Part shown: in pieces, positions 1-5,515 of the stretch
How the letters are laid out: every line of letters begins with the position of its first letter
How positions within the stretch are numbered: position 1 is the first letter of the stretch
Assembly (NCBI GenBank): GCA_014879765.1
Contig: JACSRL010000322.1
Location: 1-6,955 of the forward strand
Direction: 5' to 3'
Length of the DNA: 6,955 nucleotides
From: Anaerolinea sp.
GTDB lineage: Bacteria > Chloroflexota > Anaerolineae > JAAEKA01
Position numbers and translations under genes: made by a program
Notes under the pieces: model-generated
What the model was told of the DNA's origin: nothing
Seen by the model: only the letters and a program-made list of their open reading frames with translations
Database searches by the model: none

Positions 1-19
1 AGATGTGTATAAGAGACAG
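1..19 (+). other. Nextera/Tn5 mosaic-end adapter remnant
   Basis: The first 19 bases, AGATGTGTATAAGAGACAG, match exactly the Tn5 mosaic-end sequence used in Nextera tagmentation libraries. This is untrimmed library sequence at a contig edge, not genomic DNA. Real sequence begins at about base 20. Confidence 0.95.
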
Positions 20-109
20 GCCCGTGAGGCCGAGATCGACCTGCAGCGCCAACGGCTGGAGCTGGAAAAGCTGCGGCTGGAGCTGGAGAAACAGAAGCGT
101 GAAACGTGA
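20..109 (+). CDS. C-terminal fragment of a coiled-coil protein (5' end missing)
   Basis: An open frame runs from the first base after the adapter to a TGA at 107-109 and gives 29 residues, AREAEIDLQRQRLELEKLRL then ELEKQKRET. Leucines recur every three or four residues among Glu, Lys, Gln and Arg, as in an amphipathic coiled coil. The N-terminal part lies beyond the contig edge, so no family can be named. The last codons and the stop (CGT GAA ACG TGA) are made by the 7-bp tandem repeat that starts here. The gene converges on the SH3-like gene with only 21 bases between the two stops. The frame is inferred from composition and the neat stop; a non-coding origin cannot be excluded for so short a piece. 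Confidence 0.55.
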   Translation, partial: AREAEIDLQRQRLELEKLRLELEKQKRET

Positions 110-126
110 CGAGTGAAACGTGACCG
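99..126. repeat. Heptanucleotide tandem repeat, GTGAAAC type, copy 1
   Basis: Four 7-base units lie head to tail: GTGAAAC (99), GTGACGA (106), GTGAAAC (113) and GTGACCG (120). GTGAAACGTGAC occurs twice with a 14-base period. The tract spans the 3' end of the partial gene and most of the 21-base convergent gap before the SH3-like gene. Because 7 is not a multiple of 3 and each unit contains TGA, three units give a stop in every rightward frame. A related tract lies at 1148-1175. Confidence 0.75.
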
Positions 127-130
127 GGAC

Positions 131-601
131 CTACGGCCGATCGAGCAGCGTCACTCCCTGGCTGCTGCGCTCGGCCATCCAGCCTTCCAGATCGCCGAAG
201 CGCACCCGCCACCAGACCAGGCCGTCGGCCTCCTGCGGCCCGCCGCTGATCTCGCCCATCTGGCCGGCCGGCACGGCAGCGATGACGTCGCCGGCCGGCT
301 TGTTTTGATAGCCCGCGCTGCGGCGCAGGTTGACCGGCCCGGCGTTGGCGTTGCGCACCGCCTCGCCCAGCGCGAACGCTCCGCTGCCGGCCGGCGCGGC
401 CACGGAGGCGACCGCGGCCGGCGCACCTGCCGGCGGCGGGGTCCAGGAGGCCTCGTTGCCCAGCGCCGGCAGCCGGCCGCCAGACATGACCAGCGCCAGG
501 CCCGCCAGGCAGGCGATGATCAGCAGAAAGAAAGTCATGGCCGCCCACAGCCCGCTGTGACCGGAGCTGCGCGGCGGCGTCGATGATGGATAGATGGTCA
601 T
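131..601 (-). CDS. Membrane-anchored bacterial SH3-like domain protein
   Basis: The 156-residue product has a short cytoplasmic N-terminus, one hydrophobic segment at about residues 18-39, a Pro/Ala-rich linker at about 52-75, and a C-terminal domain at about 80-156 that resembles bacterial SH3 (SH3b/SH3_3). The markers are VNLRRSAGY (90-98), the usual 'N-hR' strand that opens these domains, and WWRVRFGDLEGWMAE (130-144), the usual 'W..V...G..GWv' end. Such domains often bind cell-wall peptides or act as protein-binding modules outside the membrane; the ligand here cannot be read from sequence. The ATG at 599-601 is only six bases from a TATAAT box, so the message is probably leaderless. The gene diverges from the metallophosphoesterase gene and no operon partner is visible. 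Domain assignment is from motif recognition, not a profile search. Confidence 0.8.
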   Translation of the reverse strand: MTIYPSSTPPRSSGHSGLWAAMTFFLLIIACLAGLALVMSGGRLPALGNEASWTPPPAGAPAAVASVAAPAGSGAFALGEAVRNANAGPVNLRRSAGYQNKPAGDVIAAVPAGQMGEISGGPQEADGLVWWRVRFGDLEGWMAERSSQGVTLLDRP

Positions 602-607
602 GCCCTG

Positions 608-636
608 ATTATAGCACGGCCAGCCCTGGAGGTGAA
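608..636 (-). promoter_or_regulatory. Sigma-70-type promoter of the SH3-like gene, probably leaderless
   Basis: On the minus strand a perfect TATAAT (613 to 608) follows a TTCACC (636 to 631, four of six bases of TTGACA) with a 17-base spacer. Transcription should start at about 601, the first base of the ATG, which implies a leaderless message. The -35 box overlaps the SD of the divergent metallophosphoesterase gene. Confidence 0.6.
628..635 (+). promoter_or_regulatory. Strong SD site for the metallophosphoesterase gene
   Basis: GGAGGTGA is a full 8-base complement of the usual 16S rRNA 3' end (UCACCUCC). It lies 11 bases before the ATG at 647. A GTG at 632 opens the same frame but is inside the SD, which favours the ATG as the true start. 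Confidence 0.75.
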
Positions 637-646
637 AGCAAACGCC

Positions 647-1165
647 ATGATCATTGCAGTTCTATCGGACAGTCACGACAACATCTGGAACCTGGCCGAC
701 GCGCTGGAGCAGGTGCAGGCGGCCGGCGCGCAGGCGCTCATCTTCTGCGGCGACTTCTGCGCGCCCTTCACCCTGAGCCAGATCGGCCAGAGCTTTGCCG
801 GGCAGGTGCATGCCGTGCTGGGCAACAACGACGGCGACCCGCGGCTGCTGCTGCTCAACGCCCAGGCTGCGGGCAATGTCACCCTGCACGGCCAGTATGC
901 CGAGCTGCCGTTCGACGGCCGGCAGGTGGCGGTCAACCATTACCCGGAGATCGCCCGTCGCCTGGCCGAATCGGGCCAATTCGACCTGGTCTGCTATGGC
1001 CACAACCACCTGGCCGCGGTGGAGCAGGTGGGAAAGACGGTGCTGGCCAACCCCGGCGAGATCATGGGCCGTTTCGGCGCGCCCAGCTTTGGCCTCTACG
1101 ACACGGCCAGCGGCCAGTTTGAGCTGCGGCCGGTACGGCACTGTTTGGTGAAACGTGAAACGTGA
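647..1165 (+). CDS. YfcE/MJ0936-type metallophosphoesterase
   Basis: The 172-residue product is a calcineurin-like phosphoesterase of the small YfcE/MJ0936 group (phosphodiesterases with a two-metal site, usually cytoplasmic). The metal-binding motifs appear in order: SDSHDN (D8, H10), CGDFC (D36), LGNND (N60), NHYPE (H98) and GHNH (H119, H121). The NPGE stretch after the GHNH motif is also typical. Length is normal for the family. The ATG at 647 is chosen because the protein then begins MIIAVLSDSH, as family members do, and a strong SD lies upstream. The last residues, VKRET, and the TGA come from the 7-bp tandem repeat, so the native C-terminus was probably altered when the repeat formed. 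The substrate is unknown; related enzymes cleave model phosphodiesters. Confidence 0.92.
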   Translation: MIIAVLSDSHDNIWNLADALEQVQAAGAQALIFCGDFCAPFTLSQIGQSFAGQVHAVLGNNDGDPRLLLLNAQAAGNVTLHGQYAELPFDGRQVAVNHYPEIARRLAESGQFDLVCYGHNHLAAVEQVGKTVLANPGEIMGRFGAPSFGLYDTASGQFELRPVRHCLVKRET

Positions 1166-1175
1166 TGCGTGATGT
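1148..1175. repeat. Heptanucleotide tandem repeat, GTGAAAC type, copy 2
   Basis: Four 7-base units lie head to tail: GTGAAAC (1148), GTGAAAC (1155), GTGATGC (1162) and GTGATGT (1169). The tract supplies the last five codons and the TGA of the metallophosphoesterase gene and runs ten bases past the stop. It shares the 12-mer CGTGAAACGTGA with the tract at 99-126 (98-109 and 1154-1165), and in both places that 12-mer is read in the same frame as Arg-Glu-Thr-stop. Confidence 0.8.
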
Positions 1176-1344
1176 TTTCCTTTTTCTGGCTCCTGCCGTT
1201 TCCGTGAAAGTGACGAGACCGAAGCGGGTTTACCACGTGATCCGCTCCGGTCTCGATATCTGCCCCGCGTTAGCAGTTATTTTCACATTGGATCGACGAT
1301 TTTTCGCGTAGTCAGAAAGACTATACCCTCACATCCCTCACCGT
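1176..1344. other. Non-coding spacer between convergent genes
   Basis: This is the left part of the 372-base gap between the metallophosphoesterase gene and the operon end at 1538. It is more A+T-rich than the surrounding genes and has no credible ORF. Apart from a pyrimidine-rich run just after the 7-bp repeat, the hairpin at 1214-1255 and a CCCTCA-rich stretch at about 1327-1348, I see no defined element. The miniature element occupies the right part of the gap. Confidence 0.6.
1214..1255. repeat. Long inverted repeat (hairpin) in the convergent gap
   Basis: The arms 1214-1227 (CGAGACCGAAGCGG) and 1242-1255 (CCGCTCCGGTCTCG) pair over 14 positions with one mismatch, 1222 against 1247, around a 14-base loop. 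The mismatch is A·C in a rightward RNA but G·U in a leftward RNA, so the leftward transcript folds better. No T-run follows in either direction, so it is not a classic intrinsic terminator. It may be a REP-like repeat or a processing/termination structure for two converging genes. Confidence 0.6.
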
Positions 1345-1352
1345 CCCTAAAC

Positions 1353-1491
1353 GTAACTGCTCAGGCATGGCACTAGAAACCGGGTTTTTGTCTCACAGAC
1401 CAAGGCATGGCGCCATGAAAGGCCGTTACGAAAACAAAAACCATGCCGCACGAGAAAAACCCGGTTTCTGAACGACGGGCTGAGCAGTTAC
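1353..1491. mobile_element. Miniature inverted-repeat element 1 (139 bp) with 8-bp target duplication
   Basis: Perfect 12-bp terminal inverted repeats bound the element: GTAACTGCTCAG at 1353-1364 and CTGAGCAGTTAC at 1480-1491. The 8-base sequence CCCTAAAC lies directly outside both ends (1345-1352 and 1492-1499), which is the mark of a target-site duplication. Inside, each end is followed by 10 unpaired bases and then a perfect 15-bp inverted repeat (1375-1389 AGAAACCGGGTTTTT with 1455-1469). The centre holds a perfect 12-bp palindrome, CATGGCGCCATG, at 1406-1417. No ORF of useful length is present, so it must be moved by a transposase from elsewhere. Ends that begin GTAA with an 8-bp duplication recall the IS66 family, but that is a hint only. 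Confidence 0.85.
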
Positions 1492-1537
1492 CCCTAAACA
1501 AGCGAAGCGCTATGCGAATCGGAGGCGGCGGGCCGGA

Positions 1538-2197
1538 TCAATCTGGGCGGCGAAGCAAAGCCGATGCACTGGCGATGACCAGCAGCACAAAGCCCAACGG
1601 CATCTGCCACAGGCCGCGGCCGGGGGGCAGCGGCCGCGCGTAGATGGCGTCCAGCGCAGGGGCCAGAGAGGCGAAGGCGACGATGGGGGGAATGGTGGCC
1701 AGCAGCGCCAGGGCCGCGACCAGCGCGGCCGTCGCCCAGGCCGGCAGGCGGCGCAGCAGGGGCCAGGAAAGCAGCGCCAGCGCCAGGCAGGCGGCCATGG
1801 CCGCGGTTTGCTTGACGAACTCCGGTGTGCGCAGCAAGGGCGGGGTCCAGGCCGGGGGCAGCATGGCCAGCGCGGCCGGAACAGCCAGCAGATTCAGCGC
1901 CCAGCGCGCCCAGCCTGGCAGCCGCAGCTCCCGGCGATGCGCCAACAGGCTCAGGCTCAGGCTCAGGGCGACCAGCGGCAGATAGAACACCTCGCGCGTC
2001 ACCGGGATCTGCCCGCTGCGCACCTCAGCGATGAACTTGACATATTCCGCTAAATCGAGGCCTAACACCCGCAGCCCGGCCGGGCCGGCGGGGACCCAAG
2101 GCCCCCAGAAGCCCGCGGCGATCAGCAGCCAGCCCAGCAGGATCGACAGGGTGGCCACCTGGGGCGTGCGCAGCCAGCGCGGCCAGCTATGCGCCAT
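1538..2197 (-). CDS. Unknown six-helix membrane protein, last gene of the glycan operon
   Basis: I do not recognise a named family for this 219-residue protein. About six hydrophobic segments are visible, near residues 14-33, 70-86, 97-114, 131-148, 154-176 and 198-214. The stretch between the first two, with GLDLAEYVKF (46-55) and RSGQIPVTREVFYLPL (60-75), is the least hydrophobic, is rich in charged and aromatic residues, and is the likeliest functional loop. No catalytic motif is visible. Its ATG (2197) overlaps the end of the glycosyltransferase gene by 11 bases, ATGGCGCATAG, so the two are probably translationally coupled. Position as the last gene of a polysaccharide operon suggests a membrane role in glycan handling, by context alone. 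The stop is 39 bases from the target duplication of miniature element 1. Confidence 0.85.
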   Translation of the reverse strand: MAHSWPRWLRTPQVATLSILLGWLLIAAGFWGPWVPAGPAGLRVLGLDLAEYVKFIAEVRSGQIPVTREVFYLPLVALSLSLSLLAHRRELRLPGWARWALNLLAVPAALAMLPPAWTPPLLRTPEFVKQTAAMAACLALALLSWPLLRRLPAWATAALVAALALLATIPPIVAFASLAPALDAIYARPLPPGRGLWQMPLGFVLLVIASASALLRRPD

Positions 2198-3323
2198 GAT
2201 CGGCCTGCTGATAGGTTTGCCAGAGGGCAGCGGCGGCCGCGTCCCAGGTGAAGCGCGCGGCCTGGGCCAGCCCGGCGGCGCGCAGGCGGGCCCGCAGCGC
2301 GCTTTCCCCGATCAGCCGGCCCATGGCCGCGGCCAGCGCCTGGATGTCGTCGCAGTTCACCAGCAGCGCAGCGTCCCCTGCGGCCTCGGGCAGCGACGAG
2401 TTGTCGGCGCAGACCACCGGCGTGCCGCAGGCCATGGCCTCGATCACCGGAATGCCGAAGCCCTCGTAGCGCGCGGGGAAGGCGAACAGGTCGGCCGCGG
2501 CATAGAGCGCGGGCAGGTCCGCGTCCGCCACGAAACCGGTGAAGCAGATATCGTGGGCCAGGGGGCTGGCCTGCGCGGCCTGGAAGATCTCCTCCACCAT
2601 CCATCCCTTGCCCCCCGCGATGACCAGGCGATGGGGCAGGCGGCTGGTCTGGCGCAGAAGGGTCCAGGCCTGGATCAGCGCCGGCCAGTTTTTGCGCGGC
2701 TCCAGGGTGCCCACGCCCAGGATGAAGGGCTGATCGCCCAGTCCATAGCGGGCGCGCACCTGGTGCAGCGTCGCGGGGTCATGCTGCGGCTGGAAGCGGG
2801 CCTCCACGCCGGGATAGACCACCGTGACCCGCGCCGGCGCAACCCCCAACAGGTCGATCAGATCGCGGCGGGTGCTCTGGCTGTCGGCCAGGATGTGGTC
2901 AGCGCGGGCCACGGAGCGGGGCACGACGCGGCTCAGGTAGGCGCGCAGGCCGGCGTCCGCGCACTCCGGCGTGGTGATGAAGCTCAGATCGTGTACGGTC
3001 AGCAGGCCGCGCGCCTGGCGCAGGGGAGGCAACACGAAGTCGGAGGCGTGATACAGGTCCGCGCCGCCGCTCAGCAGCTCCACCGGCAGGGGGATGCCCA
3101 GGCGGTGCCAGCCCACGGTGAGCCAGCGGTTGGAGAGCGGCACGGTGCGCACGGCCAGGCCCGGCGGCGCCGTCACCGGCCGGCCGGCCGGCGCGCCGAA
3201 GACCAGCAGGGTGACATCATGGCCGGCGGTCAGCGGCGCCAGCGCGCCGACCAGGCCGCGCGTGTGGCGGCCGATCCCTGCGCCCTGATGAACGGCTGGC
3301 GTGTAGTCGATGACGATGCGCAC
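2187..3323 (-). CDS. GT4-family glycosyltransferase (GT-B fold)
   Basis: The 378-residue product is a retaining glycosyltransferase of the large GT4 group, which moves a sugar from a nucleotide-sugar donor to a lipid-linked or glycan acceptor at the inner face of the membrane. Visible features are the N-terminal glycine-rich loop QGAGIGRHT (13-21), HDLSF (111-115), DSQSTRRDL (148-156), the start of the C-terminal domain GVGTLEPRKN (203-212), the donor-binding RYEGFGIPVIEAMACGTPVV (285-304) with the paired glutamates E287 and E295 of the EX7E motif, and PEAAGDAA (312-319). Length is full. The start is a GTG at 3321-3323, giving MRIVIDYTPA as in related enzymes; no clear SD is seen, and the 13-base gap to the GtrA-like stop suggests coupling. 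Sugar and acceptor cannot be told from sequence. Confidence 0.93.
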   Translation of the reverse strand: MRIVIDYTPAVHQGAGIGRHTRGLVGALAPLTAGHDVTLLVFGAPAGRPVTAPPGLAVRTVPLSNRWLTVGWHRLGIPLPVELLSGGADLYHASDFVLPPLRQARGLLTVHDLSFITTPECADAGLRAYLSRVVPRSVARADHILADSQSTRRDLIDLLGVAPARVTVVYPGVEARFQPQHDPATLHQVRARYGLGDQPFILGVGTLEPRKNWPALIQAWTLLRQTSRLPHRLVIAGGKGWMVEEIFQAAQASPLAHDICFTGFVADADLPALYAAADLFAFPARYEGFGIPVIEAMACGTPVVCADNSSLPEAAGDAALLVNCDDIQALAAAMGRLIGESALRARLRAAGLAQAARFTWDAAAAALWQTYQQADHGA

Positions 3324-3336
3324 GATATGACCGGAG

Positions 3337-3828
3337 CTACTGGATGCCGCGGTAGGTCCAGATGCGGTTGGCGCCGTAGTTCCAGAAGAGCACCACGCCG
3401 ATGGCGATGACCTTGGCCGCCAGGTAGGCGGGCGGATCCACCAGCGCCTTGCTGAACAGAGGGTGCAGCCCCAGCACGATCAGCTCGTTCAGCCCCAGGC
3501 CGATCAGGTTGATGAAGGCAAACTGGCCCAGTTGGGTGGCCAATGGCCGCTCGCGGCTCTCGGGAAAGGTCCACAGCCGGTTCCAGGTGAAGTTGCTGAT
3601 GACCGCGACGGTGAAGCCCAGCCCGACGGCCAGCGCCAGGGGGAAGCCCAGCACCTCACGACAGAAGGTCAGGACAGCCAGATCGACCAACATGCCGATG
3701 GCGCCGACGATGGCGAACTTCAGGAAGCGGGTGAGCTCCCTGGGGTGGATCCCGGTGACCGACGAGGCCCGGTTGATGATGCGATGGCGAGATGACAACA
3801 GCACCTCACTGGGGATTGATTGGGTCAT
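3337..3828 (-). CDS. GtrA-like four-helix membrane protein
   Basis: The 163-residue product matches the GtrA family, small membrane proteins linked to moving or modifying lipid-linked sugars (GtrA in O-antigen glucosylation is a proposed flippase of undecaprenyl-phosphate-glucose). After a polar N-terminus of about 35 residues come four hydrophobic segments (about 36-56, 62-80, 105-122, 135-153). Family signatures are RFLKFAIVGAIGMLVDL (34-50), NFTWNRLWTF (79-88) after helix 2 and its mirror NYGANRIWTYR (150-160) after helix 4. The ATG at 3826-3828 overlaps the end of the ligase gene by 23 bases in another frame, so translation is likely coupled; no strong SD is seen. The polar N-terminal extension may include an early start, with the real start possibly further in. 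Confidence 0.9.
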   Translation of the reverse strand: MTQSIPSEVLLSSRHRIINRASSVTGIHPRELTRFLKFAIVGAIGMLVDLAVLTFCREVLGFPLALAVGLGFTVAVISNFTWNRLWTFPESRERPLATQLGQFAFINLIGLGLNELIVLGLHPLFSKALVDPPAYLAAKVIAIGVVLFWNYGANRIWTYRGIQ

Positions 3829-5314
3829 AGGTGATGTTTGACTCAGGCGGATGCTTTGTCCGTCCTTGCGACGGCTTCACAGGGCAGAAGGTTGTCAGCA
3901 GCCCCAGCAGCAGGGCCAGGGTCAGATAGATGTGCTGTACCCACAGGTTGTCGAAGAAATTGTGTACGCTGGCCGCGGCCAGCCCGCCCAACACGCCCGC
4001 GCCCACGGCGGCCGCCAGACGGTCACGCTGGACGGCGCAGCGCAATGCCTGCCAGAGCGCGGCCAGCCAAAGCCAGCCGTAGGCCAGCAGGCCCAGCAGG
4101 CCGGCCTCGGCCGCAAAGTTCAGGTAGACGTTGTGGGCGTGGCCCAGCGCCTCGTACCAGCGCGGCAGGTTGTACTGCCCATAGACCACGGCATAGTTGC
4201 CCGCGCCGACGCCCAGCCACAGGTGGTCGCGCCACATGGCCAGCGCCGCCTGCCAGTGGGCGATCCGTTCGACCACCGCGAAGTTGGCGTCGGTGACCTC
4301 GGTGCGGGCCACGTCGATCAGCCCGACGTACTCTTGCAGCGCGCCCAGCCGGCCGGCGACGGCCGCGGGCAGCAGCTCGGCCGCGCCCATCAGGCCCAGC
4401 GCCAGCGCGGCCACCAGGGCCCCGGCCAGCACAGCCGGCGCGGCGCGGCGGGCATGGGCCAGCAGCACCACGGCCAGGGCAACGCCGAAGGCCAGCCACG
4501 CGCCGCGGCTCCAACTGACCAGCAGGCCCATGCTGATCAACCCGGCCGCCGCCGTCAGCGCCAGCCGCAGCGCCGCCGGTCTCCTGACCGTGTGCAGGCC
4601 CTCTCGCCAGGCCCACAGCGCCAGGCTGACCGCCAGCGGCGCGACCAGGCCCAGGTAGCCCCCATAGGGATTGGGCTGGCGAAAGGCGCCGTAGGCGCGC
4701 ATGAAGCCGCCTGGTAGCAGGAAAGCCTCGGGCCCGGTCTGCGTCAGAAACTGGTGAAGGCCCAGCAGCGCCTGCGCGGCGCCGGCCGCCAGCAGGGCGG
4801 CGATCAGCCAGCGGGCGCGGCGGCGGGTGAGCAGGGCCGCCGTGGCCAGGTAGAGCGCCAACACTTGCAGCCATTTGAGCAGCTCAGGCAGCCCCTCTCG
4901 GTAGGAGGGCGCGGCCAGCAGCGAGAGACCCAGACTCGCCAGCAGCGCCAGCAGAGGCCAGACCAGGGGCGCGCGCGGCAGGACGATGCGCCGCTGCGCC
5001 ACCCCCTGCGCCAGCCAGGCCGCCAGCGTCAGCGCCAGCGCCAGGTCGGCGCCATCCACCGGCAGACCGCCCAGGGGCAGTGGCTGCAGCGCGGCAAAGG
5101 GCGCCAGCAAGGCCACCAGCGGCAGCCCCAGCCAGGGGCGGATCAACACCGCCAGCGCGAGGCCGGCGGCGACCAGCAGCAGGCCGCTGGCCATGGGCGG
5201 CAGCAGGACAACCAGAAGAACAACCCCCAACAGCGCGGCCAGGATCAGGGGCGCAACTGGCGGCAGCAGCTTGGCGCGGGGGGCAGGAAGCAAGCGCTGG
5301 CTGGTCATAGGCAT
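3806..5314 (-). CDS. O-antigen ligase/polymerase family membrane protein (Wzy_C/WaaL-like)
   Basis: The 502-residue product is a multi-spanning membrane protein of the O-antigen ligase/polymerase (Wzy_C) type, which transfers or polymerises lipid-linked glycans on the outer face of the membrane. Most of the chain is hydrophobic helices. Recognisable pieces are FRQPNPYGGYL (211-221), SWSRGAWLAF (267-276), a long non-membrane loop at about 311-395 with DHLWLGVGAGNY (363-374), and GHAHNVYLNFAAEAGLLGLL (391-410), whose histidines lie where the family has its key loop residues. The C-terminus (about 478-502) is polar. Two in-frame ATGs exist, 5314 and 5308; the first is chosen because GGTGA at 5326-5322 lies seven bases before it. 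It is the first gene of the operon. Ligase and polymerase cannot be told apart from sequence alone. Confidence 0.9.
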   Translation of the reverse strand: MPMTSQRLLPAPRAKLLPPVAPLILAALLGVVLLVVLLPPMASGLLLVAAGLALAVLIRPWLGLPLVALLAPFAALQPLPLGGLPVDGADLALALTLAAWLAQGVAQRRIVLPRAPLVWPLLALLASLGLSLLAAPSYREGLPELLKWLQVLALYLATAALLTRRRARWLIAALLAAGAAQALLGLHQFLTQTGPEAFLLPGGFMRAYGAFRQPNPYGGYLGLVAPLAVSLALWAWREGLHTVRRPAALRLALTAAAGLISMGLLVSWSRGAWLAFGVALAVVLLAHARRAAPAVLAGALVAALALGLMGAAELLPAAVAGRLGALQEYVGLIDVARTEVTDANFAVVERIAHWQAALAMWRDHLWLGVGAGNYAVVYGQYNLPRWYEALGHAHNVYLNFAAEAGLLGLLAYGWLWLAALWQALRCAVQRDRLAAAVGAGVLGGLAAASVHNFFDNLWVQHIYLTLALLLGLLTTFCPVKPSQGRTKHPPESNITYDPINPQ

Positions 5315-5320
5315 ATCGGT

Positions 5321-5353
5321 GTCACCCTGTCACCCTGAGGTCTGGCGAAGGGT
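5321..5353 (-). promoter_or_regulatory. Operon leader: tandem duplicated SD and small hairpin
   Basis: GTCACCCT occurs twice head to tail (5321-5328 and 5329-5336). Read leftward this gives two AGGGTGAC copies, each holding GGTGA, which can pair with the 16S rRNA tail. The nearer one is seven bases from the ligase ATG. Just upstream, 5332-5336 (ACCCT) and 5349-5353 (AGGGT) can form a 5-bp stem whose strand includes the farther copy. The pattern CCCTGAG...CGAAGGG at 5333-5352 resembles dispersed REP-like repeats, from memory only. Confidence 0.45.
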
Positions 5354-5389
5354 CGCGGCATCTCACGCACGGGGGACAGGCCGTTGGGT

Positions 5390-5417
5390 ATCTTACCCCA
5401 AAGCAACGCTTTGTCAA
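5390..5417 (-). promoter_or_regulatory. Sigma-70-type promoter of the glycan operon
   Basis: On the minus strand a perfect TTGACA (5417 to 5412) is followed after 16 bases by TAAGAT (5395 to 5390, four of six bases of TATAAT). The predicted start is near 5383, which gives a leader of about 69 bases before the ligase ATG at 5314. Confidence 0.65.
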
Positions 5418-5447
5418 AGATGGGAGATGGCTTACTTTTCGTGATTT

Positions 5448-5474
5448 TTGCCTGGCTGGCCTTCATGGTATAAT
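5448..5474 (+). promoter_or_regulatory. Extended -10 promoter of the DsbA-VKOR operon
   Basis: TGGTATAAT at 5466-5474 is a perfect extended -10 (TGn before TATAAT). A weak -35, TTGCCT at 5448-5453, lies 15 bases upstream, which is short, but extended -10 promoters tolerate a poor -35. Transcription should start near 5481, giving a leader of about 130 bases that includes all of miniature element 2. It is back to back with the glycan-operon promoter. Confidence 0.6.
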
Positions 5475-5515
5475 CCCCCCCTGCCAAAAGGCGCTATCAA
5501 TCTTATTCAAATCGT

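Noticed and set aside
1214..1255. Hairpin read as an intrinsic terminator
   Set aside because: No T-run follows the stem on either strand, so only the inverted repeat is reported.
1272..1279. AGCAGTTA, a possible third copy of the element end
   Set aside because: Only eight bases match, and no inverted partner or flanking duplication is found nearby.
1353..1491. Paired repeats read as a CRISPR or integron attC site
   Set aside because: There are only two inverted copies of the end sequence, no regular direct repeats with spacers, and the exact 8-bp flanking duplication points to transposition.
1443..1643. 66-codon plus-strand ORF starting inside element 1
   Set aside because: It begins in the mobile element and runs antisense into a membrane-protein gene; no motif and no SD.
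2031..3410. 459-codon plus-strand ORF
   Set aside because: It lies fully opposite the GT4 and neighbouring genes, whose motifs are clear. Its translation is a Gly/Arg/Gln/Ala-rich run with no domain, as expected from the antisense of G+C-rich coding DNA.
3851..4717. 288-codon plus-strand ORF opposite the ligase gene
   Set aside because: Low-complexity Gln/Arg/Gly-rich translation, antisense to a protein with clear family motifs.
5305..5487. 60-codon minus-strand ORF in the divergent promoter region
   Set aside because: It overlaps both promoters and the start of the ligase gene, has no motif and no convincing start site.
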